Assembly (NCBI GenBank): GCA_004562975.1
Contig: SFQP01000111.1
Span: forward strand, 1-8,757
Direction of reading: 5' to 3'
DNA: 8,757 bases
Origin: a bacterium
GTDB taxonomy: Bacteria > Bacteroidota > Bacteroidia > Bacteroidales > Bacteroidaceae
The position numbers and the translations under genes are program-made. Shown here one piece after another: positions 1 through 6,173 of this stretch. Under the pieces are notes generated by a model. The model did no database searches and was not told the origin of the DNA. It saw only the letters and a list, made by a program, of their open reading frames with translations. Each line of letters starts with the position of its first letter. The first letter of the stretch is position 1.

Positions 1-849
1 CCCGGCGTGTTCCGCAAAGAGTTCGGTTTTGAGAAATGGAAAGACTTCGACCCCGACCTCCTGCAAGCCATCTATGAGGACGACTCCCAGGAGCGCGAGT
101 TCCACCATCGCATCTACGGCTACGACCTCAACGTGCCCGCCGTCGAAGCCGCACAGAAAAACGTGCGCAGTGCCGGAGTCGACGACATCGTCAGCGTGCA
201 GCAGCAGGATTTCCGCAAGTTCACCCGTCCGGAGCAGAAAGCCCTCATGGTGACCAACCCTCCCTACGGCGAACGCCTCACGCCCCCCGACCTGCTCAAT
301 CTTTACCAGACCATAGGCAAGACCCTCAAGCACGAGTTCTCGGGCAACGAGGCGTGGGTCATCTCCTCCAAGCAGGAACTCTTCGAAAACATCGGCCTGC
401 GCCCCAGTTTCAAGGTGCAGATCTTCAATGGCAAGCTCGACTGCGACTTCCGCAAGTACCAGCTCTTCGAGGGCCGTTTGGGTGACTTCCGTGCCGAGGG
501 CGGCAAGGTAAAGACCGATGAAGAGCGCCGCCTCATGGGCGACCGCACCCGCTTCAAGGCCAACCGTGAAGAGTTCAAACAACGTCTTTCCGAAACGCCC
601 CGCGAGCGACACGATGAGGAAGACCTCGATCCCGAATACCTCCTGCTGCGCCGCAAGCACCGCGAATTTCAGGATAGCCGTTTCGCACCCCGGCCGCCGC
701 GTCCTGCAGCCAAGAAGGGCGACTTCCGGAAAGGCGACTTCCGGAAGGGAGGAACCGGCAAGCCCGCTTCACGACGCGGCGGCTTCGGTTCCAAGCCCGA
801 CGGACGGAAAGGCGGACCGCGCCGGCCGCCCTTCCGCGACCAGGATTAA
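1..849 (+). CDS. rlmL: THUMP/RlmL-type class I SAM-dependent rRNA methyltransferase, C-terminal part (5' end outside window)
   Basis: This is the C-terminal portion of a COG0116-type methyltransferase, the family that puts N2-methyl groups on guanine in 23S rRNA in the cytoplasm using S-adenosylmethionine. The frame is open from base 1 with no credible start, so the THUMP domain and SAM motif I lie upstream. Visible features are the PGVFRKEFGFEKW segment typical of Bacteroidota homologues, an acidic-loop segment YGYDLNVPAVEAA, and the catalytic motif IV NPPYGERL (codons from 256), which positions the target base amine. The end (about 682-846) is a 55-residue low-complexity tail rich in R, K, G and P with a duplicated GDFRK unit, suited to RNA contact. 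The stop is TAA at 847-849. The next gene starts 49 bp downstream with no obvious promoter between, so co-transcription is possible. The family is clear; the exact target guanine is inferred from the family only. Confidence 0.88.
   Translation, partial: PGVFRKEFGFEKWKDFDPDLLQAIYEDDSQEREFHHRIYGYDLNVPAVEAAQKNVRSAGVDDIVSVQQQDFRKFTRPEQKALMVTNPPYGERLTPPDLLNLYQTIGKTLKHEFSGNEAWVISSKQELFENIGLRPSFKVQIFNGKLDCDFRKYQLFEGRLGDFRAEGGKVKTDEERRLMGDRTRFKANREEFKQRLSETPRERHDEEDLDPEYLLLRRKHREFQDSRFAPRPPRPAAKKGDFRKGDFRKGGTGKPASRRGGFGSKPDGRKGGPRRPPFRDQD
718..746 (+). repeat. 15-bp tandem duplication in the methyltransferase tail
   Basis: The 14-mer GGCGACTTCCGGAA occurs at 718-731 and again at 733-746, a period of 15 bp. 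It encodes two consecutive GDFRK units. The period is a multiple of three, so copy-number change would lengthen or shorten the basic tail without breaking the frame. Confidence 0.8.
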
Positions 850-898
850 GCCGGAGGCCATCATCACCATTATGCTGAAACAACCCAACTTTACCTCA

Positions 899-3019
899 AT
901 GAAAACCAAATACCTTTGGAGCACGGTGCTCGCGCTGTTGCTCGTCATACCCGCCATGGCACAGCAAACCAAGCAGTATTCGCTCGAAGACCTCATGTGG
1001 GGCGGCACGAACTACTGGCAACTGCAACCCAAGAGCCTTCAAACCAATTTCTGGGGCGACCGCCTTCTCGAAATAGACGTGGAAGAGGTCAAGACCCTGA
1101 TGGACGAAAAAGGGAAAAAGGTGAAAACGCCCCAAACCCTTTTCACCCTCGACGAGGTCAACGCGGCGGTGGACACCGCCAAGTGGGGCAAATGTTACTC
1201 CCTGCTCTATGCCTCCTTCCCCAACGGCAAGGCCACGCAGTGCATGCTCAACACGCACAAATGCCGTTTCATCTATGACTGGACCACGAAGCAAGTGGTC
1301 TGGACCATGCCCGACAACTTTGACAGCCAGGTTTCGGCCTTCAACACCAAGAGCCGGCATCTTGCTTACGTCAAGGACTGGAACCTCTTCGTGACCCGTG
1401 CCGACGGCAAGACCCTCCAGGTCAGCACAGACGGCAGCCGTGAACTCCAGTACGGCATGAGTGTCCACCGCGACGAGTTCGGCATCAGCCAGGGTCTCTT
1501 CTGGAGTCCCAAGGGCAGCCTGCTCGCCTTCTACCGCATGGACCAGACCATGGTGACGGACTATCCCCTCGTCGACATTGACCACCGCGTGGCCCAGCTC
1601 GCCCCTGAGAAATACCCCATGGCCGGCATGACGAGCCACAAGGTGACCGTGGGCATCTACAACCCCGCCACGGAGCGTACCGTCTACCTCCAGGCCGGCG
1701 ACCCCACCGACCGCTATTTCACCAACATAGCCTGGAGTCCCGACGAAAGCACTGTCTATATGATTGAGCTGCCCCGCACGCAGGACAAGGCCGAGCTCGT
1801 GGCCTATGATGCCGCCACCGGCCAGCGCAAGGGCGTGCTCTACACCGAGACCAACGCCCGCTACGTGGAACCGATGCACCCCATCAGCTTCCTCCCCTGG
1901 GACGACACGAAGTTTATCTACCAGACCCGCCGCGACGGCTACAACCACCTCTACCTCTTCGACACCACAGGCCGCGAGCTCAAGCAGCTCACGCAGGGCC
2001 CATTCGAGGTGCTCGACGTGTTGGGCTACAACCAGCGCACCAAGAGCATTATCATCCAGAGCAACGAGGCCTCGCCCATCCGCTACAACCATTACAGCGT
2101 CAACGTGCAGACAGGCCGCCGCACCCTGCTCGACAACGGCCGGGGCGTTCACTATGCCCGTCTGAGCGAGGGCGGAGCGTTCCTCGTAGACCGCTGGTCC
2201 GCTCCCGATGCCTTCCGCCGCATCGACCTCGTGGCCACCGCCAAGCCCGCACAGACCGAGCTTCACCGCGCCGACAGTCCGTATCAGGGCAACGGCGTGC
2301 CCCCCGTGGAGAGCGGCACCATCAAGGCTGCCGACGGCAAGACCGACCTCTACTACCGACTGGTGAAACCCGCTGGTTTCGACCCGGCCAAGAAATATCC
2401 CGCAGTGGTCTACGTCTATGGCGGTCCCCATGCCCACAACGTGGACGAATCCTGGAACTACCTGTCGCGGCCCTGGGAAACCTATATGGCGCAGCGCGGC
2501 TACGTGGTCTTCGTGGTCGACAACCGTGGTTCCGAGAACCGTGGTTTCGAGTTTGAGAGCGTGACCCACCGCCACCTCGGCGACAACGAGATGGCCGACC
2601 AGATGGAAGGGGTGAAATTCCTCCGGAGCCTGCCCTATGTCGATGCCGACCGCCTCGGCGTTCACGGATGGTCGTTCGGCGGATTCATGACCACCAACCT
2701 CATGTGCAGCTATCCCGATGTGTTCAAGGTAGGCGTGGCCGGCGGTCCTGTCATCGACTGGAAGTATTACGAAGTGATGTACGGCGAGCGTTACATGGAC
2801 ACGCCGCAGGAGAATCCCGAGGGTTACGCTTCGAGCAGCCTGCTTCCCAAAGCCAAGAACCTCAAGGGCCGGCTGCAGATCATCGTGGGCTACAACGACC
2901 CCACCTGCGTGCTCCAGCACAGCCTCTCCTTCCTCCGCGCCTGCGAGGATGCCGGCACCCAGCCCGACTACTTTGTCTACTTCACGAACGCATCACCCGC
3001 TACTTTGACGATTATCTGA
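899..3019 (+). CDS. Secreted S9 family (DPP IV-like) prolyl oligopeptidase-type peptidase with frameshifted C-terminus
   Basis: This is a secreted serine exopeptidase of family S9 (DPP IV/POP clan), expected to release short peptides from oligopeptides in the periplasm or at the surface. The start at 899 is preferred because it gives a clean signal peptide, MKTKYLWSTVLALLLVIPAMA followed by QQ; an in-frame ATG at 872 would add nine residues in front. Roughly residues 100-450 form the DPP IV-type beta-propeller, and about 490 onward the alpha/beta-hydrolase domain. The nucleophile is Ser592 in GWSFGG and the acid is Asp667 in GYNDP. The product is 706 residues, slightly short for the family. 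After DYFVY the frame reads FTNASPATLTII and stops, whereas the normal ending HERITRYFDDYLK lies in another frame at 2983-3021 with TAA at 3022-3024. The catalytic His segment between them is absent, so the enzyme as read should be inactive. Substrate specificity is not proven. Confidence 0.87.
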   Translation: MKTKYLWSTVLALLLVIPAMAQQTKQYSLEDLMWGGTNYWQLQPKSLQTNFWGDRLLEIDVEEVKTLMDEKGKKVKTPQTLFTLDEVNAAVDTAKWGKCYSLLYASFPNGKATQCMLNTHKCRFIYDWTTKQVVWTMPDNFDSQVSAFNTKSRHLAYVKDWNLFVTRADGKTLQVSTDGSRELQYGMSVHRDEFGISQGLFWSPKGSLLAFYRMDQTMVTDYPLVDIDHRVAQLAPEKYPMAGMTSHKVTVGIYNPATERTVYLQAGDPTDRYFTNIAWSPDESTVYMIELPRTQDKAELVAYDAATGQRKGVLYTETNARYVEPMHPISFLPWDDTKFIYQTRRDGYNHLYLFDTTGRELKQLTQGPFEVLDVLGYNQRTKSIIIQSNEASPIRYNHYSVNVQTGRRTLLDNGRGVHYARLSEGGAFLVDRWSAPDAFRRIDLVATAKPAQTELHRADSPYQGNGVPPVESGTIKAADGKTDLYYRLVKPAGFDPAKKYPAVVYVYGGPHAHNVDESWNYLSRPWETYMAQRGYVVFVVDNRGSENRGFEFESVTHRHLGDNEMADQMEGVKFLRSLPYVDADRLGVHGWSFGGFMTTNLMCSYPDVFKVGVAGGPVIDWKYYEVMYGERYMDTPQENPEGYASSSLLPKAKNLKGRLQIIVGYNDPTCVLQHSLSFLRACEDAGTQPDYFVYFTNASPATLTII

Positions 3020-3024
3020 AATAA
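2981..3024 (+). pseudogene. Displaced out-of-frame tail of the S9 peptidase
   Basis: Read with codons starting at 2983, this stretch gives HERITRYFDDYLK followed by TAA, which matches the ordinary ending of Bacteroidota S9 peptidases. In the main frame the same bases give an unrelated tail ending at 3019. From family knowledge about 15 codons, including the catalytic His, normally separate DYFVY from HERITRYF. The lesion therefore looks like a deletion of about 40-50 bp, not a multiple of three, with its junction near 2980-2983. A short GTCTAC/GTCCAC-type direct repeat could have mediated it, but that is inference. Confidence 0.75.
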
Positions 3025-3025
3025 C

Positions 3026-3055
3026 ATCGGCGCACCCCTTCACAGGGCCGCCGAT
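3026..3055 (+). terminator. Possible weak terminator hairpin after the peptidase gene
   Basis: ATCGGCG (3026-3032) pairs perfectly with CGCCGAT (3049-3055), and an inner CCC/GGG (3036-3038 with 3045-3047) can add to the stem. It lies just after the stop codon. No T-run follows directly, so intrinsic termination is uncertain; the next T-run is at 3079-3084, inside the following hairpin. Confidence 0.4.
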
Positions 3056-3062
3056 AGTGCTC

Positions 3063-3123
3063 CACAAGTCCTGGACTATTTTTTCCAACTCCTTGAGTTG
3101 TAAAAACAAGTCCGGGACTTGTG
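3063..3123. repeat. 61-nt imperfect hairpin with internal T/A tracts
   Basis: The two halves pair around position 3093. CAAGTCCTGGACT (3065-3077) faces AGTCCGGGACTTG (3109-3121) with one T-G wobble, extended outward by CA/TG. Then TTTTT (3080-3084) faces AAAAA (3102-3106), and CAACTC (3086-3091) faces GAGTTG (3095-3100) across a CTT loop. Each end also holds its own small palindrome followed by a T-run on one strand, so it could terminate transcription in both directions. It may equally be a dispersed palindromic intergenic repeat. Confidence 0.7.
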
Positions 3124-3201
3124 CGCGTGAAGGTCGCGATGTTGTTGGGTGATGAGGTGAGGGAGAGAAGCGACCGTAACCCCATAATCTTCTAACCTAT
3201 T

Positions 3202-3458
3202 ATATACGTAATTTTTATCCTGAAAAAAGCATTCACTCTTTCACCGATTGCCCTATTCTTGTTGAAACCCAGTGGTTTTCGCTGTGAAGGCTTTGATTTT
3301 CAAGTGTTCACAGCAGACCGGCTGCGTGGGGGTGTTGCGGGGGAATGTGTGAAGGCTTGAAATTCAAAGCCTTCACACGCTTTCCTGATGAAAATCAGCG
3401 CAGAACGGGCAGTCTGTGAAGGAGTGAACGCTTTTTTCCAGGAAAAAATAACGTATAT
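3202..3458. repeat. About 257-bp nested palindromic intergenic element
   Basis: Imperfect inverted arms at 3202-3245 and 3414-3458 match over about 44 bases. ATATACGT faces ACGTATAT perfectly, and AAAAAAGCATTCACTC faces its complement with one mismatch. Inside, a second inverted repeat at 3284-3304 and 3356-3376 matches 20 of 21 bases. Both pairs share the same axis at about 3330, so this is one large palindrome with an unpaired centre of about 50 bases. Local hairpins also form: GCTGTGAA with TTCACAGC (3281-3314) and a perfect 12-bp stem at 3347-3358/3367-3378. No coding potential, transposase or target-site duplication was found. It may be a MITE-like or palindromic dispersed repeat, or a structured RNA. 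Confidence 0.7.
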
Positions 3459-3464
3459 CCGCGC

Positions 3465-3497
3465 GCATGAAGGGAGCGTGAAGGGCGCGTGAAGGGA
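3465..3497. repeat. Three tandem 11-bp repeats (GCGTGAAGGGA type)
   Basis: GCATGAAGGGA, GCGTGAAGGGC and GCGTGAAGGGA follow one another exactly at 3465-3475, 3476-3486 and 3487-3497. They carry the GTGAAGG word that also recurs inside the palindrome upstream. No function is assigned. Confidence 0.75.
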
Positions 3498-3590
3498 TAG
3501 GGAGCTATAGCAATTTATAGCAACCTATAGCAATCTATAGCAATCTATAGCTCCCTATAAAAACCAATAGCTCCCTAAAGCATTCTATCA
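3497..3590. repeat. 10-bp tandem repeat array (CAATCTATAG type) with 14-bp inverted repeat
   Basis: From 3501 the sequence runs in decamers ending in ATAG: GGAGCTATAG, CAATTTATAG, CAACCTATAG, CAATCTATAG twice, then more degenerate units with CTCCCTATAA and CTCCCTAAAG to about 3590. ATAGGGAGCTATAG (3497-3510) is perfectly complementary to CTATAGCTCCCTAT (3545-3558), so the array can also fold into a hairpin with a 34-base loop. It is AT-rich, unlike the flanking genes, and has no coding potential. It may be a variable-number tandem repeat or protein-binding array. Confidence 0.75.
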
Positions 3591-3648
3591 AGCTCTGGCT
3601 TCTCCCTTGAAACTAAAAATCATATCGGCCTGACAACGTAATTGCTCA

Positions 3649-3690
3649 TTTTTTTTATTTTTTAGAAATAATGCCTTACTTTTGCGGCGT
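3649..3690 (+). promoter_or_regulatory. Bacteroidota-type promoter upstream of the GH95 gene
   Basis: TACTTTTG at 3677-3684 matches the Bacteroidota -7 consensus TAnnTTTG exactly and is followed by CGGC. A T-rich tract at 3649-3663 sits where the -33 element would be, although no perfect TTTG is present there. Transcription would begin near 3690, giving a 5' leader of about 110 bases. The call rests on the consensus only. Confidence 0.6.
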
Positions 3691-3802
3691 TCATCGTACA
3701 ACTTACCTGTTTTGACAAAACCTTTGTTGACCTTGTTCTTACGTTAAGGCTCGTTGTGCATACACAGAATTATCTTTATTGTATCACATATCTAATTTAT
3801 CT
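3691..3802 (+). other. Probable 5' leader of the GH95 fucosidase mRNA
   Basis: The stretch between the promoter and the ATG at 3803 is AT-rich and has no open frame of note. It contains one small hairpin, GTTTT (3709-3713) with AAAAC (3717-3721), and no recognised riboswitch. No strong Shine-Dalgarno sequence precedes the ATG, as is usual in this phylum. Confidence 0.4.
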
Positions 3803-4210
3803 ATGAGAAAACTCCTCAGTTTATGGCTGATGCTCGTGGCGTTCATCACTGCGGGCGCAGCACCGGCGACTCCCACCTTCTCTACAGACGATGGCGAGGC
3901 TACGTGGTACTACATCCGGTTTAAGTCGCATTTCGACTTCTACCTCACCGATGTGGGTGCCAATGAGAATGTATTGCTCAAAGGCTATGACGTTGCCTTG
4001 GCCGATGGCCAGCAGTGGAAAGTCGTGGGCGAAAGTACCACGAGCTTCAACCTCGACCACCGGAATGCAGACCTACGGCATGCACCAGTATCCCAATTTC
4101 TGGGAAGCCTATCGTACAGAGGTCGGCGACGTGGACGGCGGAACCTGCCTGACTATTTCGGGAAGTGCTGCCTACGGCCAGCCCTTCACGGAGCGCGCCA
4201 AGAACAATGA
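3803..4210 (+). CDS. N-terminal fragment of the GH95 fucosidase (signal peptide and first half of repeat domain 1)
   Basis: The ATG at 3803 is the natural start of the large fucosidase precursor. It begins with a signal peptide, MRKLLSLWLMLVAFITAGAA, with cleavage expected near residue 19 or 20. The first tandem domain follows from DDGEATWYYIRFK (tgg at 3905) through QQWKVVGESTTSFNL. To that point the sequence aligns with the later domains. After about 4055 the reading becomes unrelated (DHRNADLRHAPVSQ onward) and stops at 4210, because homology continues in a different frame as TGMQTYGMHQ. The product as read is 135 residues and would be a non-catalytic exported fragment. A TTG at 3779 is also in frame but would lengthen the N-terminus before a good signal peptide, so 3803 is preferred. 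Confidence 0.7.
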   Translation: MRKLLSLWLMLVAFITAGAAPATPTFSTDDGEATWYYIRFKSHFDFYLTDVGANENVLLKGYDVALADGQQWKVVGESTTSFNLDHRNADLRHAPVSQFLGSLSYRGRRRGRRNLPDYFGKCCLRPALHGARQEQ

Positions 4211-6173
4211 CCTCAACAAGTTCATTTTCGTGCCCGTGGCCACGGTTGTCGCCGACTACGCCACCTACCGGTCGAAGCTCCCCACGCTTTCCGACGAGGA
4301 AGAACCCATCTACTACTACCTCGCCCTGACCAACGGCACCACGCACTACCTCAAAGACAATGGTGCGAGCGCGAAAGTAGGCCTTGATTCCAGCGAACCG
4401 TACAACGACAAGAGCCGCCAATGGCAGTTTATCGCCGTGAATGACGAGGGCGACTTCGTCATCCGCAGCCGCCAGGGCCGCTACATCACCAGCTTTTCCC
4501 ACAAGGATAACATCGGAACCGCCGGTGACCAGACCAACGGCCGCTACTACATGGGCAGCGCCGCAGCCACCCAGGCCGATGCCATCGTCTTCCGCTTTGG
4601 CCTGGGCGCAACCACCTCGGACTTTGAAATCTACCGCAAGAACGACAACGCACGCCTGGGCTTCAACAAGCGAGATAACGCGGAAGTCGGCGTGTGGAAC
4701 GCCCACGACAACGGCAACAAGATGGCCGCCTTCGATGCCACATCGCTCGATGAGGCCTACAACGCTTATCTCGCCAAACTCCCCAAGTTCTCCGACGAAA
4801 CCAACGAGTATTGGTATTTTGTCAAGATGCAAGAACGCGCACACTACTTCCGCGCCGCTACCACCGACACGAAGCTCGAAGTGGTTTCATCCGCAACCAA
4901 CGAAGACCAGTTCAAGTGGAAGTTCATCGGCACGAAGGACAACTTCATCATGGTCAGCAAGGCCGGAAAGTACGTCTACGCGATGAACGCAGAGAATACG
5001 ACCACTGCCCGCTTCCAGCTTGGCACGGAGGCTGCCTCGGCCGAAACTTTCTACTTCGACCCCTGTGGCGACTACGTGGAAATCGTCCGCGTGGGCGACA
5101 CGAACAGATACGGCATGAACAACCGCAATAACGGAGTCGATACAGGCGTCGGCATATGGAACAACGACCAAGCCGGCAACCGCCTCCAGTTCTTCACCGC
5201 CGAGAGCATGTTTGCCGCAGAGCCCACGCTCTACGCCTCGGCTTCTGAGCTCAACGACGAGTCGCTCTACTACTACATCCAGTTCAAGACCGGCGGTGCC
5301 GTAGTCGAGGACAAGGGTGCCGGCACCAATGCACAGACGGCCACGATGGCCAACTCCGATGCACAGCGCTGGGCCTTCATCGGCACAAGCATCAGTTCGC
5401 TCAAAGCCATCAGCAAGACCGGACGATACCTCAGCTATAACGGCACGAATTACCAGACTACGACCGACGAAGCCGATGCTGTGACCTTTGAACTTCGCCA
5501 AAGCTCCGCACATCGCGGCTATTTTGAGTTGGTCAACCGCGGTGCCTCGCAGGCCATGAACCAAGTGGGCGGCACGGGTGCCGGAAAATCCCTCGGCGTT
5601 TGGAACATTGGCGATCCCAACAACCCCTTCCGGGTCGTACTTCCCCCCGCTCCCGTTGAGCCGGCCTTCTACGCAGACGCAACCCCTGCCGACGGCGACG
5701 AGTGGTACTATATGCAGTTCTGCAAGAACACCCTCTACTGGGTTGCTCCCGCCTCGGTAGGCGAGAAAGTCACCGTGACGGCCGCCGCCAAGTACAAGGA
5801 AGAAATGATGTGGCGCTTCATCGGCAACAAGAATTCCTTCAAGCTCGTCAACAAGAAGGGTCAGTTTGCTTATTTCGACGGCACGGACCAGAACGGTTTC
5901 CTCAAGACTTCTACGACAGCAGACGATACGGACAAATACAAGTTCAGCCTCGTTGTTTCCAAGGGTGCTTATGCCCAGGCGTGGGAAATCAAACCCACGG
6001 GCGTGACCAGCACCAGCTATCCCCACCTCAATATGTATCAGGGCGCCAACGAGGGAACCTCAATTTCCGTTTGGAGTGCCGGCGACGGTGGCAACCCCAT
6101 CAAGTTCGTGCCCGTGAGCGAGATGAGCTATGCCGACTACGAGGTGGCCGGTTCCGAAACTTACCAGCCCACC
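3887..6173 (+). other. Five tandem lectin-like repeat domains at the N-terminus of the fucosidase
   Basis: Five related units begin near 3887, 4293, 4794, 5253 and 5691, each about 135-167 residues. Each opens with an acidic stretch and an aromatic strand (WYYIRFK, IYYYLAL, YWYFVKM, LYYYIQFK, WYYMQFC). Each continues with a W-x-F/V-I/V-G-like strand (QWKVVG, QWQFIA, KWKFIG, RWAFIG, MWRFIG) and then S/N-K-x-G-x-Y/F. Units 2 to 5 close with W-N/S-x-x-D-x-x-N/G-N (GVWNAHDNGN, GIWNNDQAGN, GVWNIGDPNN, SVWSAGDGGN). The pattern recalls a ricin-type beta-trefoil, so carbohydrate binding is plausible, but the fold is not shown by the sequence alone. Unit 1 start to unit 2 start is 406 bases, which is not a multiple of three and reflects the frameshift; all other spacings are multiples of three. 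Confidence 0.75.

Noticed and set aside
518..898. N-terminal extension of the peptidase frame back to 518
   Set aside because: It overlaps the methyltransferase in another frame, has no family similarity, and would bury the signal peptide that starts at 899.
896..2920. 674-codon open frame on the - strand opposite the peptidase gene
   Set aside because: It lies opposite clear S9 motifs and its translation is rich in V, A, H and E without recognisable domains, as expected from antisense reading of GC-rich codons.
3132..3175. Hairpin GGTCGC with GCGACC
   Set aside because: A 6-bp stem with a loop of more than 30 bases is too weak to support.
3139..3195. Small open frame of 18 codons starting at ATG 3139
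   Set aside because: It is very short, has no recognisable ribosome-binding context or similarity, and sits in repeat-rich DNA.
3202..3458. Insertion sequence with transposase
   Set aside because: There is no open frame of useful size inside the palindrome and no target-site duplication at its ends.
3465..3590. CRISPR array
   Set aside because: The repeat units are 10-11 bp, directly adjacent and without spacers, and no cas gene is visible.
4040..4065. Programmed ribosomal frameshift
   Set aside because: No slippery heptamer or clear downstream stimulatory structure is seen, and such a mechanism is not known for GH95; an indel is simpler.
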